This document shows, piece by piece, positions 28,762 through 37,486 of a stretch of 64,000 nucleotides of DNA. A program made the translations under genes and the position numbers. Numbering within the stretch: the stretch's first letter is position 1; every line of letters begins with the position of its first letter. Origin of the DNA: Williamsia phyllosphaerae (lineage in GTDB: Bacteria > Actinomycetota > Actinomycetes > Mycobacteriales > Mycobacteriaceae); the NCBI RefSeq assembly GCF_014635305.1, contig NZ_BMCS01000001.1, positions 806,001 through 870,000 of the forward strand, written 5' to 3'. The notes beneath the pieces were generated by a model. The model searched no databases. It was not told the origin of the DNA and worked only from the letters and a program-made list of their open reading frames with translations.

Positions 28762-30762
28762 GTGACCTCTGCGACTGACACTGCCAACGCCTCCGGTTCC
28801 ACACCGCCCTCGGGCATCGACCTCGAGTGGGTCGACGAATCGGTGCGCGCCCAGGACGACCTGTTCGAGCACGTGAACGGCGTCTGGATCCGCGACCACG
28901 CCATCCCCGACGACCGTCCGCTGGACGGATCGTTCCTCGCGCTGCGCGACGCCGCCGAGGAGAACGTCCGTGATCTGGTCGTCGAGTGCGCCGAGTCCGA
29001 CCCCGCCCCGGGCACTGACGCCGCACGGATCGGTGACCTGTACGCGAGCTTCATGGACGCCGCGCGCGCCGACGCCCTGGGCATCGACCCCATCCGCGCC
29101 GACCTCGACCGCATCGCCGCGGTCGGTTCGGTGAGCGAATTGGCCGGCGTCATCGGCGGGCTGCAGCGCACCGGCACCGGTGGGGCGATCGGCTTCTACG
29201 TCGACACCGACTCCAAGAAGTCCGACCGCTACGTGGTGCACCTGACGCAGTCGGGAATCGGGCTGCCCGACGAGTCCTACTACCACGACGAAAAGCACGC
29301 ACAGACCCGTGAGCAGTACGTCGAGCACGTCCGGAAAATGTTCACGCTCGCCGGATTCGACGACGCCGAGAACCGTGCGCAGACCGTGATGGCCCTGGAG
29401 ACCGCGATCGCCGGCCACCACTGGGACGTGGTCCGGCGACGCGATGCCGAACTCTCCTACAACCTGCGCACCCTGGCCGAGGTGACCACGGAGGCAGGCG
29501 GTTTCGACATCGCCGCGTGGTTGCGGGGACTCGGTGCCGACGACGCGGCCTTCGCCGAGATCGTGGTCGGACAGCCGTCGTTCATCTCCGGGGTGGGCGC
29601 GTTGTTCGGCGAGCGGGAGCTGGCCGAGTGGATCGTCTGGACGCAGTGGCGGCTGCTGCACTCGGCCGCTCCGTACCTCTCCGGCGACGTCGTCGAGGAG
29701 AACTTCGACTTCTACGGCCGCAACCTGTCGGGCACGCCCGCGATGCGCGAACGCTGGAAGCGCGGCGTCGGTCTCGTCGAGGGCGGACTGGGGTTCGCGG
29801 TCGGGAAGCTGTACGTGGACAAGCACTTCCCACCCGCCGCCAAGGCGCGGATGGACGAGTTGATCGCCAACCTGGTCGAGGCGTACCGCCGCAACATCTC
29901 CGATCTGGACTGGATGAGCCCGGAGACGCGGGAGCGGGCCCTGACCAAGCTGGGCAAGTTCACCCCGAAGATCGGCTACCCCGAGACCTGGCGCGACTAC
30001 GACGGCCTCGACATCGATCGCGCCGATCTGGTCGGTAACGTCGCCCGCGCCAACGCGTTCGAGCAGGATCGCGAGCTGGCCAAGATCGGCGGACCGGTCG
30101 ACCACGACGAATGGTTCATGACACCGCAGACGGTCAACGCCTATTACAACCCCGGCATGAACGAGATCGTCTTCCCGGCCGCGATCCTGCAGCCTCCGTT
30201 CTTCGACCCGGACGCCGACGACGCCGCCAACTACGGCGGCATCGGTGCGGTGATCGGCCACGAGATCGGCCACGGCTTCGACGACCAGGGCGCCAAGTAC
30301 GACGGTGACGGCAACCTCGTCGACTGGTGGACCGACTCCGACCGCACCGAGTTCGGCAAGCGGACCCGGGCCCTGATCGAGCAGTACAGCACCTTCACCC
30401 CGAAGGGCCTGGACGAGAAGTACACGGTCAACGGCGAATTCACCATCGGGGAGAACATCGGCGACCTCGGCGGGCTGTCCATCTCGTTGGCCGCCTACCG
30501 GATCGCGACCGAGGACTCCGAACCGCCGGTGATCGACGGTCTGACCGGACTGCAGCGGGTGTTCTTCGGGTGGGCGCAGGTGTGGCGCACCAAGACCCGC
30601 GAGGCCGAGGCCATCCGACGGCTGTCCATCGACCCGCACTCGCCGCCGGAGTTCCGGTGCAACGGCGTCATCCGCAACATCGACGCCTTCTACGACGCGT
30701 TCGAGGTCTCCCCCGGTGACGCGCTCTATCTCGAGGAGTCGCAACGCGTCCACATCTGGTGA
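28762..30762 (+). CDS. zmp1: M13 family zinc metallopeptidase (Zmp1-like)
   Basis: 666 residues from a GTG. A neprilysin-type zinc endopeptidase: His500-Glu501-x-x-His504 in IGHEIGHGFDDQ, third ligand Glu564 in GENIGDLGG, NAYY substrate motif upstream and C-terminal ESQRVHIW. No signal peptide, as for M. tuberculosis Zmp1 (663 residues), which is nonetheless found outside the cytosol. In M. tuberculosis zmp1 (Rv0198c) also lies a few genes from mmpL3. It probably cleaves small peptides. Confidence 0.95.
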   Translation: MTSATDTANASGSTPPSGIDLEWVDESVRAQDDLFEHVNGVWIRDHAIPDDRPLDGSFLALRDAAEENVRDLVVECAESDPAPGTDAARIGDLYASFMDAARADALGIDPIRADLDRIAAVGSVSELAGVIGGLQRTGTGGAIGFYVDTDSKKSDRYVVHLTQSGIGLPDESYYHDEKHAQTREQYVEHVRKMFTLAGFDDAENRAQTVMALETAIAGHHWDVVRRRDAELSYNLRTLAEVTTEAGGFDIAAWLRGLGADDAAFAEIVVGQPSFISGVGALFGERELAEWIVWTQWRLLHSAAPYLSGDVVEENFDFYGRNLSGTPAMRERWKRGVGLVEGGLGFAVGKLYVDKHFPPAAKARMDELIANLVEAYRRNISDLDWMSPETRERALTKLGKFTPKIGYPETWRDYDGLDIDRADLVGNVARANAFEQDRELAKIGGPVDHDEWFMTPQTVNAYYNPGMNEIVFPAAILQPPFFDPDADDAANYGGIGAVIGHEIGHGFDDQGAKYDGDGNLVDWWTDSDRTEFGKRTRALIEQYSTFTPKGLDEKYTVNGEFTIGENIGDLGGLSISLAAYRIATEDSEPPVIDGLTGLQRVFFGWAQVWRTKTREAEAIRRLSIDPHSPPEFRCNGVIRNIDAFYDAFEVSPGDALYLEESQRVHIW

Positions 30763-30892
30763 GCGCCGTACCCGAGTGCGAATCCGCGGCCGACGAACGG
30801 CGCAGGTCAGGCGCTCGACCCGCGTCGACCGAGGTCGGCGAAGCAGTCTTTATCCGATCGCCCGGCCACCGGCGCGAAACGCTGGCTACAAT

Positions 30893-30916
30893 CTCACCAC
30901 TGACCTCACCACTGAC
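30893..30916. repeat. 12-bp tandem repeat upstream of the GAF-ANTAR gene
   Basis: ctcaccactgac occurs twice in tandem directly after a tacaat -10-like hexamer (30887-30892). With transcription to the right, the repeats would lie at the transcript start. They may affect promoter or leader function. Confidence 0.5.
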
Positions 30917-31029
30917 GTCGTCTGGAGTGGAGTCGTCGCCGAACAGTGGCCGTGCGCCTCGAACGAACAGCAGATGAGATGGATCAGTTGAGTGAGGAAG
31001 TCGCGGAGAAGACCGCAGGGGGAACGATC

Positions 31030-31791
31030 ATGGAGACCATCGCCGAATCGAACGGTGAGATCGTGGACGCCGGCGTCCTGGCACAGACACCGCGCGCGGT
31101 CGATGTGACGCCGATCGCCGCCCTACCCGCACGGATGGCCGACATCGCCCGTCGCCTCCGGTCGGAGAGCAAGGACACCGAGACCATCCTGCGCGCCATC
31201 AGCACGTCGGCCGTCGAGTCCATTCCCGGCGCCGAGTACGCCAGCATCACGCTGGTCACCGGCGACGCGACCGTCGAGAGCCCGGTGCTCATCGGCGACC
31301 TCGCCCGCGAGTCCGACCGTCTGCAGGCCGAACTCCGCGAGGGACCGTGCATCAGGTCCGCGCTCGATTCCGACACGGTCTGGATCAGCGACATGCGGTC
31401 CGAGGATCGGTGGCCCGCGTTCTCCCGGGCGGCGGCCGACCTGGGTATCCGCTCGATGCTGTGCTTCTGCCTCTATGTCGAGGGCGACAACTTCGGTGCC
31501 CTGAACCTGCATTCCACCCAGGTCGACGCATACGACGACGACTCCCGGTCGATCGGCAGTCTGTTCGCCGCCCACGCAGCGATCGCGTTCTCCGCGGTTC
31601 GGGAGAAGGAACAGATCCGCGCCGCACTCACCAATCGCGACATCATCGGCCAGGCCAAGGGCATGCTGATGGAGCGCTACACCCTGAACTCCGACGAGGC
31701 GTTCCGACTCCTCGCGCGGCTGTCGCAGGACTCCAACACGAAGCTGGCCGACGTGGCCCTGCAGGTCGTCGACGCCGGCCCCGGCGAGTAG
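31030..31791 (+). CDS. GAF and ANTAR domain regulator
   Basis: 253 residues from ATG at 31030, which has AGGGGG seven bases upstream; longer starts at 30979 and 30946 lack this. A GAF sensor domain (about 30-175) includes EGPCIRSAL and FGALNLHS. The C-terminal ANTAR domain (about 195-250) reads IGQAKGMLMERY...AFRLLARLSQ. ANTAR domains bind paired RNA hairpins and prevent termination. The GAF ligand is unknown. Its stop is three bases from the convergent GNAT-like gene's stop. Confidence 0.92.
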   Translation: METIAESNGEIVDAGVLAQTPRAVDVTPIAALPARMADIARRLRSESKDTETILRAISTSAVESIPGAEYASITLVTGDATVESPVLIGDLARESDRLQAELREGPCIRSALDSDTVWISDMRSEDRWPAFSRAAADLGIRSMLCFCLYVEGDNFGALNLHSTQVDAYDDDSRSIGSLFAAHAAIAFSAVREKEQIRAALTNRDIIGQAKGMLMERYTLNSDEAFRLLARLSQDSNTKLADVALQVVDAGPGE

Positions 31792-31794
31792 CGA

Positions 31795-32871
31795 CTACCT
31801 GTTCCGCCGGAGCAACCGTCGCGCGACACGCTTGAGCGCGGTGATCGTACGGACCCGGGCGATCGTGATCCCGGTGATGACGGCCAGCACCGAGCCAGCG
31901 GCCGGGATCGAGGTGGGAACGGCCCAGACGTCGACCGCATCGAGCAGGTCCTCGTCCGACCACGCCTTCTTCACCGGTGTGACTCCCCGACCGTGATGGA
32001 TCCGGTCCACTCCGAGTTCGTCGTGGTGGTCGATGATCCAGACCATCAGCTGATGGCCGGGCTGCACGCGGGCGTGGTCGGGGTCGAAGTGGGTGAGGTA
32101 CCGGGCCCAGGTGGTGCCGCATTTCACGGCGATGTCGTGCCCGATCCACTGGCCGCCGGCCGTCATCCCCAGAACCCGCATCCGACCGGCACGCGCCTCC
32201 CCGTCGAGAACCGCGCGAACCAGCGTGCCCCGCTCGCCCTCGAGCCACTGGTCCCACTCGGGGCGCGACTCGGCCCGCTTCGACGCGACCCGACGCATGT
32301 CATCCCACCGGCGATCGAGGTCGGCCGTGGTCTGCAGGAGCTCGAACCGCACCTCGTCGCCGGCAGCGGCGTACTTGGTGCGCACCGACCGGAGTTGGCT
32401 CAGGGTGCGCCCACTGCGGACGTCGCGCGCGGTCCATCCCGGTCGGAGCGTCAGCATGGGGATGTCGCTGGTGACCCGCGTGTGTACGCGCCATTGCGGA
32501 TGATCCCGCAGCGCGTGGAGCAGATCGCTGTCGGTGGCCATCTGATCGAGGTGCAGGATCAGCCGGCGCTCGGCCAGGCGATCCGCGAGCCCTCGCGCCG
32601 CCGACGCATCGGCCGTCACGGCGTCACCCCCCTGCCCCAGGCCGTGGCCGGCGAGCCTCGCCACCGAGACCGGTCCGACGCGGCGGGTCGACAGGGCCGC
32701 TATCGCGCGTAGCTCTCCGCGCTCGCGTGACGGCACCAATACAGTTGCAACCGAACGCCTCTCGGCAACCGCAGCCCCGTAGACGGCGCCGTCGGTGAAA
32801 CGGGCCCCCACAGCCGTTGACAGTTGATCCCATTCATCGACAAGGTCGATCTCTCTGTTCCCCCCGGACAC
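31795..32871 (-). CDS. GNAT/CelD-like acyltransferase
   Basis: 358 residues. The central and C-terminal region fits the BioF2-like (CelD) GNAT fold, with RRWDDMRRVASKRAES, GMTAGGQWIGHDIAVK and HFDPDHARVQPG. A hydrophobic segment near 325-345 with a basic tail suggests a membrane anchor. Similar proteins transfer acyl or aminoacyl groups to polysaccharide or peptidoglycan precursors. Substrate not predictable. Confidence 0.72.
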   Translation of the reverse strand: MSGGNREIDLVDEWDQLSTAVGARFTDGAVYGAAVAERRSVATVLVPSRERGELRAIAALSTRRVGPVSVARLAGHGLGQGGDAVTADASAARGLADRLAERRLILHLDQMATDSDLLHALRDHPQWRVHTRVTSDIPMLTLRPGWTARDVRSGRTLSQLRSVRTKYAAAGDEVRFELLQTTADLDRRWDDMRRVASKRAESRPEWDQWLEGERGTLVRAVLDGEARAGRMRVLGMTAGGQWIGHDIAVKCGTTWARYLTHFDPDHARVQPGHQLMVWIIDHHDELGVDRIHHGRGVTPVKKAWSDEDLLDAVDVWAVPTSIPAAGSVLAVITGITIARVRTITALKRVARRLLRRNR

Positions 32872-32916
32872 CCGCCCAGAGTAGCAATGGCAAAGAGATG
32901 GTAAAGATATTCCTGG

Positions 32917-33768
32917 TCAGCGGCCCAGGAACGCCAGCACGGCGCTCTCGAACGCGGCCTTGGCCTCGATCATGACCCAGTGCCCGCAGCGCGGGAACAC
33001 GTGCAGCTCGGCGTCCGGGATGGTTCGCATCGGCAGCAGCGCCATGTCGGGTGGGCTGACGCGGTCATCGCGTCCCCAGGTGAGGAGCGTGGGGCACGCG
33101 ACCTTGTGCAGCATCGACCAGTAGGGCGGGGTGTCGGAGGAGGCCATGAACTGCTGCTGCATCTCGAATGCCGCGGAGCCGTACATCGATCGGCCTGTCT
33201 CGAGCGCGTCGGGGTTGTTCGCAGCCTCCCACCGCTCGGCGATCAGCTCGTCGGTGACCAGCGCCTTGTCGAAGACCATGCCGCGTAGCCAGCGAACCAA
33301 CTTGTCCTTGTCGGGGGCGTCGGCGAACTCCTGCAGGAGCTGCAGTCCTTCGGTGGGCTGCGGGCTGAACAGGTTGGCGCCGACGCCGCCGATGGTCACC
33401 AGCTTCGACACCAATGCGGGCTTGCGGATGGCCAGGTTGACCCCGACGACACCGCCCATCGAGTTGCCGATGAACGCCGCCGATTCGATCCCCAGCGCCT
33501 TCATGAAGACGTTGACCGACTTGCCCGCGTCGAGCACCGGCATCCCGCCCCATGCGTCGCTCACCCCGAATCCGGGGAACTCCAGGACGTAGCAGTGGTG
33601 GTGGTCGGCGAAGGTGCCGAGGTTGCCGCGGTAGTTGCGCCAGCCGGTGACGCCTGGACCGGAGCCGTGCAGCAGGATCAGCGGCGGCCCCTCGCCGGCC
33701 TCGTGATAGCGCAGCACGCCGTTGTCGGTGGTCAGTTCCCGCGCGGTGCCCTCGAATGTCACGTCCAC
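32917..33768 (-). CDS. alpha/beta hydrolase, meta-cleavage-product hydrolase type
   Basis: 283 residues similar to BphD/HsaD enzymes that cut C-C bonds in ring-cleavage products. HGSGPGVTGWRN forms the oxyanion region. The triad is Ser in GNSMGG, Asp in GRDDRVS and His in CGHWVMIE. No other aromatic or steroid catabolic gene is in the window, so the substrate may differ from the classical ones. A strong hairpin (33822-33863) separates it from the rhodopsin gene upstream. Confidence 0.88.
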   Translation of the reverse strand: MDVTFEGTARELTTDNGVLRYHEAGEGPPLILLHGSGPGVTGWRNYRGNLGTFADHHHCYVLEFPGFGVSDAWGGMPVLDAGKSVNVFMKALGIESAAFIGNSMGGVVGVNLAIRKPALVSKLVTIGGVGANLFSPQPTEGLQLLQEFADAPDKDKLVRWLRGMVFDKALVTDELIAERWEAANNPDALETGRSMYGSAAFEMQQQFMASSDTPPYWSMLHKVACPTLLTWGRDDRVSPPDMALLPMRTIPDAELHVFPRCGHWVMIEAKAAFESAVLAFLGR

Positions 33769-33821
33769 ACCGACAGACTAGAACGTGTTTCAGTTATGCG
33801 GTACCGCGGCGCGTCGAACGC

Positions 33822-33863
33822 ACACGAGACCCGGGCGCAGAGGGCTGCGTCCGGGTCTCGTGT
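33822..33863 (-). terminator. long hairpin terminating the rhodopsin gene
   Basis: Outer arms acacgagacccgg and ccgggtctcgtgt pair perfectly over 13 bp. A G-T wobble and 5 more pairs (cgcag/ctgcg) extend it around an aggg loop. It starts 17 bases beyond the rhodopsin stop codon and lies 54 bases ahead of the hydrolase start, so rhodopsin forms its own transcript unit. Confidence 0.8.
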
Positions 33864-33879
33864 CGGTGTCGGGTCGGGT

Positions 33880-34716
33880 TCAGCGGCGGGTCTCGATGAT
33901 CTCCTCGTGGGTGCCGTCCATCTCTTCCTTGCCCTCAGCCTTCGCGAAGCCGGCGTCATCGGCGAACGACTTGAGTCGAGCGATGCGGTAGATCAGGATT
34001 CCGTACAGGCACTTGGCCACGATGTCGGCGACGGAGTACCCGGCCTGCTTGCTGACCCAGGCGATCGCTCCGTCACCGCCGAGTACCGGCAGCAGGTACG
34101 CGATCGGGTAGACGCCCCATGCTGCGAACAGCAGGATCCTCATGCGCGACACGGTCATTCGGACCGACGGCGACTGATGGTCGAGCGATCGGGTCAGCTC
34201 GACGAACAGCACGTAGAGGATGTAGAGGAAGGGGATGGTCGACAGGGTGCCCCAGATGAGACGCGTTGCGTTGTCGGCACTGAGCTCGCCGGGGTAGCCG
34301 AGTGCGATCATCAGTGCCGACGCCGGGATCAACCGCCACAGCAGCGATGCCTGCAGTTTGCGGGCGAGAGCCAACACGACCACGAGTTCGGTCAGCAGCA
34401 GCGGTACGGTCAGCAACCAGTCCACATACCGGTAGCCCTCGTTGAAGGACTCGCCGATCGCCTGGGTGTAGGTGCCGTCGCCGCCCTTGGCGTCGGAGAC
34501 GAAGGCCGCCTTGAACGATCCGAAGATGCGGAAATAGTGGTAGGCCGCGATCCCGCAGACGATCGCGGAGATGACCAGGGCCTGTCGATATCGTTGCAGC
34601 ACACGGGGTTGCACCGCGAGTAGGAACACCGCCGTGAAGAGCTGGGCGGCTATCGCGAGGGACAGCACGTTGTAGACGGTGTCGAACTGCCCCTTGGTCA
34701 ATACGTCGGGAATCAT
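33880..34716 (-). CDS. light-driven proton-pump rhodopsin (xanthorhodopsin/actinorhodopsin type)
   Basis: 278 residues, seven helices. Helix C reads YRYVDWLLTVPLLLTEL and gives the DTE pump motif: Asp99 (acceptor), Thr103 and Glu110 (donor), with Arg96 three residues before Asp99. Lys235 in ADIVAKCLYG is the retinal Schiff-base site with Asp231 as second counterion. His60 in AAYHYFRIF matches the His that pairs with the acceptor. Leu107 at the tuning position predicts green absorption. Gly156 in RLIWGTLSTIPF replaces the Trp of bacteriorhodopsin and opens the carotenoid-antenna fenestration seen in xanthorhodopsin. LGYPGE in the D-E loop also fits that clade. ATG at 34716 is preferred; a frame to 34782 adds basic residues across the promoter. 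No strong ribosome site is seen. It is divergent from blh. Confidence 0.97.
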   Translation of the reverse strand: MIPDVLTKGQFDTVYNVLSLAIAAQLFTAVFLLAVQPRVLQRYRQALVISAIVCGIAAYHYFRIFGSFKAAFVSDAKGGDGTYTQAIGESFNEGYRYVDWLLTVPLLLTELVVVLALARKLQASLLWRLIPASALMIALGYPGELSADNATRLIWGTLSTIPFLYILYVLFVELTRSLDHQSPSVRMTVSRMRILLFAAWGVYPIAYLLPVLGGDGAIAWVSKQAGYSVADIVAKCLYGILIYRIARLKSFADDAGFAKAEGKEEMDGTHEEIIETRR

Positions 34717-34751
34717 CGGACTCGACTTTCGGTTCTGCGGTTTTCGAGCTC

Positions 34752-34865
34752 CGTTCGCACGTCGCGAACGCCCACCCGTCAAATGAACGCCTTGTCCAGT
34801 AATGAATCAATGGTTCATGATTTCTGGCGTCAAACCGTGATGCGGCTCACAAACCGTGATCGGTT
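34752..34865. promoter_or_regulatory. control region between rhodopsin and blh
   Basis: The 190 bases between the divergent starts hold several elements. A 7-bp-arm palindrome, cgttcgcacgtcgcgaacg, lies at 34752-34770. A small dyad, atgaatcaatggttcat, follows near 34802-34818. Two copies of caaaccgtgat lie at 34831-34841 and 34850-34860, 19 bases apart (about two helix turns), the second running into a dyad aaccgtgatcggtt (34852-34865). catact just before the blh GTG could be a -10, which would make the blh message nearly leaderless. A shared regulator for both genes is plausible; no light-sensing regulator gene lies next door. Confidence 0.5.
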
Positions 34866-34906
34866 CGTGACCTCGGTTCTGGACGCACGACGCGCATACT
34901 GGCGAC

Positions 34907-35908
34907 GTGTCCTCCACAGAATCCGTTGGCGCCGTTCGCTTCACAGCAACCGCGACCCGTGCCGCTCTCATAACCGGAGCGATCGTGGCGATCGTGGCCG
35001 AGCATCTGCTGGCTGACGCCACCGCGGTCAACGTCGCGCTCATCGCCCTGGGCCTGGCGCTCGGCGTCCCCCACGGGTCGCTCGATCACCTGCTGGCCGC
35101 GAACGTACTGGCAGTGCGGGCGGTCACCGCCACCGTCGGATACGCGGCGCTCGCAGCCGCGGCGTGGGCCGTCCTGCACTGGGGTGGAGCGGTGCCGTTG
35201 GCGTTGATGATCGTCGCCAGTATCGTGCATTTCGGACTCGGCGAGGTCGAGACGATGGACATCCCGTTCGGCACCAGCATGTTTGCCCGAACGGCAATGC
35301 TCTTCACGGGAGCCGGCGCTCTGATACTGCCCCTCGCCCGGGGTGGGCCGGGGTGGGACGAGACCCTGCGAACACTGTCGCCGACGTTGGCCGACCTGTT
35401 CGGCAGCGGCACAACCCGATTCGTCCTGATCGCGATCTGGGCAGTGAGCGCACTGGTGTCTGCACATCGGCTCGTCGTCGAGCGACGATGGCTGGTCCTG
35501 GTCGACGTCGCCGCGATCGGCGTGGTCGGATCGGTGGTGGCACCGCTGGTCGCCTTCGCGCTCTGGTTCGGACTCTGGCACGGCCCCAGGCACATTGCGC
35601 GTCTCGTCGAACACGAGTTGGCCGACGGCCGCCGATCATCGACCACCCGGCAGGCGTGGACGGCGACCATCCGTCGTGCGGCTCCTGCCACCCTGGGCGC
35701 CTACGCCACCCTCGCAGCCGTGGTCGGTGTCGTCGTCGGGTACGGCTCGTCCACCGGCGCGGTCGCGACGGCCATCGTCGTCCTGCTCGCCCTGACCACA
35801 CCGCACATGATCGTTGTGGCTGCGATGGATTCGGCCGCACACCGCCGACGCATCGACACCACGATCAATCGACCACCGAGAGACTCCCGGGTGTCAGTGG
35901 CCGGGTGA
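34907..35908 (+). CDS. blh: Brp/Blh-type beta-carotene 15,15'-dioxygenase
   Basis: 333-residue membrane enzyme that splits beta-carotene into two retinals, the chromophore of the neighbouring rhodopsin. The family's iron-ligand motifs are visible: GVPHGSLDH (53-61), VHFGLGE with His108, WHGPRH with His225 and His229, and TTPHM with His300. About eight to nine hydrophobic segments. GTG start. It is divergent from rhodopsin, so the pair is a self-contained chromophore-plus-opsin cassette. No carotenoid-synthesis genes (crtE, B, I, Y) lie in the window, so beta-carotene must come from elsewhere in the genome. Its 3' end overlaps the convergent monooxygenase gene by 15 bases. Confidence 0.94.
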   Translation: MSSTESVGAVRFTATATRAALITGAIVAIVAEHLLADATAVNVALIALGLALGVPHGSLDHLLAANVLAVRAVTATVGYAALAAAAWAVLHWGGAVPLALMIVASIVHFGLGEVETMDIPFGTSMFARTAMLFTGAGALILPLARGGPGWDETLRTLSPTLADLFGSGTTRFVLIAIWAVSALVSAHRLVVERRWLVLVDVAAIGVVGSVVAPLVAFALWFGLWHGPRHIARLVEHELADGRRSSTTRQAWTATIRRAAPATLGAYATLAAVVGVVVGYGSSTGAVATAIVVLLALTTPHMIVVAAMDSAAHRRRIDTTINRPPRDSRVSVAG

Positions 35909-37438
35909 GGCCGATCGACCGTACGCAGGTCGGCTGTAGTCATAACTGTCGAGATCGAAACGACGGCTCGCCCACATCGTCTCGAGCGTGGGTGAGGGAC
36001 GGAACGGGACGTCGCCGTGCACGTCGAAGTAGTAGCTGTTGGCGTTGCCACAACCACCCTGGAAGAACACCTGGTTCTTCCGCCGGCCCAGCACCGACTC
36101 GAAGTACTCCGCGTTGGCCTTCTCGGTCACCTCGACCCGCGTCGCCGCCTGTTCGCGTGCGTGCCGCAGCACCCGGACGATGTGGTTCGACTGGGTCTCG
36201 ATGAGGTTGAAGTACGAGGAGCCGTTGAAGCCGTACGGGCCGAGGATGGTGAAAAAGTTGGGGATGCCCGGCACCGACACCCCCTGGAACGCCTGGAAGC
36301 GGTTCTCGTCCCACCAGGTCTCCAGGTCGCGTCCGCCCGATCCCTGCACCGGGAATGGCGGCATGTTGCCGTGCTCGAACACCTTGAACCCGGTCGCGAG
36401 GATGAGCATGTCCACGTCGTGGTCGGTGCCGTCGACCGTCCGGATGCCGGTCGGTGTCACCGACTCGATGCCCGAGGTCTCGAGCGTGACGTTGTCGCGG
36501 TTGAATGCGCGAAGGTAGGCGTTGGAGAAGCTGGGGCGCTTGCAGCCGAGTGCGTAGTGCGGGGTCAGCTTCGCCCGGGTCTCCGGGTCGGTCACCTGAT
36601 TCTTCAGGTGCCTGCGACCCATCCGCTCCCCCACCGTCGCGATCGGGACGATGCCGTTGAAGTGGGCCGGGGCGGGAAAGTTCAGCTCGACGAAGGCCTG
36701 GCTCACCGTGCGCGCGACGCGTTTGAGTCCCGGGATCCGCCGCAGGGCCAGGCGCGCCGGACCCGGCAGGATCGCGTCGGGTTTGGGCAGACACCAGATC
36801 GCGGTGCGCTGGAAGACCGTCAGGTGCTCGACCTCGGGGGCGATGGAGGGGATGACCTGCACCGCCGACGCCCCGGTGCCGACGATCGCCACGCTCTTGC
36901 CCGCGAGGTCGACGTCGTGGTCCCACCGCGCGGTGTGCATCACGGTGCCGGTGAAGTCGTCGAGTCCGTCGATGGCGGGCGGCTTTGGCTGGGTCAGCAC
37001 ACCGGTCGCGCCGACGACGTGGCGCGCGGAGATGGTGTCGCCGGCGGCGGTGGTCAGCGTCCAGATGTCGGTGTCGTCGTCGAACACCGCGCCGACGATC
37101 CGGGTGTTGAGACGGGTGTGTGAGTCGACGCCGTACTTGCGGACGCAGTGGTCGGCGTAGTGCTTGAGTTCGTCGCCGGGCGCGTACACCCGCGACCAGT
37201 CGGAGATCTGCTCGAAGGAGAACTGGTAGCTGAACGACGGGATGTCCACCCCGACACCCGGATAGGTGTTCCAGAACCAGGCGCCGCCGAGCCCGTCGCC
37301 GTCCTCGACGAGCAGGTAGTCGGTGAATCCGGCGCGAGCGAGGATGATGGCCGCGCCGATGCCGGAGAACCCACCACCCACGATCACGACGTCGTGGTCG
37401 GGCACGGACTGCGCAACGTTGCCATTCATGGATGTCAC
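35894..37438 (-). CDS. flavin monooxygenase, Baeyer-Villiger type
   Basis: 514 residues. N-terminal FAD site VVIVGGGFSGIGAA (about 16-30), then GGAWFWNTYPGVGVDIPS, the BVMO fingerprint FTGTVMHTARW (near 163-173) and an NADPH-binding GTGASAVQVI (about 186-195). It probably inserts oxygen next to a ketone or oxidises a heteroatom in a hydrophobic substrate. Starts are GTG at 37438 or ATG at 37429. It follows the TetR gene by 48 bases on the same strand and may share its transcript and inducer. Confidence 0.92.
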   Translation of the reverse strand: MTSMNGNVAQSVPDHDVVIVGGGFSGIGAAIILARAGFTDYLLVEDGDGLGGAWFWNTYPGVGVDIPSFSYQFSFEQISDWSRVYAPGDELKHYADHCVRKYGVDSHTRLNTRIVGAVFDDDTDIWTLTTAAGDTISARHVVGATGVLTQPKPPAIDGLDDFTGTVMHTARWDHDVDLAGKSVAIVGTGASAVQVIPSIAPEVEHLTVFQRTAIWCLPKPDAILPGPARLALRRIPGLKRVARTVSQAFVELNFPAPAHFNGIVPIATVGERMGRRHLKNQVTDPETRAKLTPHYALGCKRPSFSNAYLRAFNRDNVTLETSGIESVTPTGIRTVDGTDHDVDMLILATGFKVFEHGNMPPFPVQGSGGRDLETWWDENRFQAFQGVSVPGIPNFFTILGPYGFNGSSYFNLIETQSNHIVRVLRHAREQAATRVEVTEKANAEYFESVLGRRKNQVFFQGGCGNANSYYFDVHGDVPFRPSPTLETMWASRRFDLDSYDYSRPAYGRSASPGH

Positions 37439-37486
37439 TATTGCTGACCACGCGTCGAAAGGAAAGCCCGCAGAGTCACGCCGACG

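Noticed and set aside
32917..33768. Part of a steroid or aromatic catabolic cluster
   Set aside because: No dioxygenase, dehydrogenase or hydratase of such a pathway is nearby.
33880..34716. Heliorhodopsin or sensory rhodopsin
   Set aside because: DTE pump motif, orientation of motifs and absence of a transducer gene favour a proton pump.
34600..36000. Carotenoid biosynthesis or LitR/CarH regulator genes near the cassette
   Set aside because: None found; the neighbours are a monooxygenase and a hydrolase without carotenoid-enzyme motifs.
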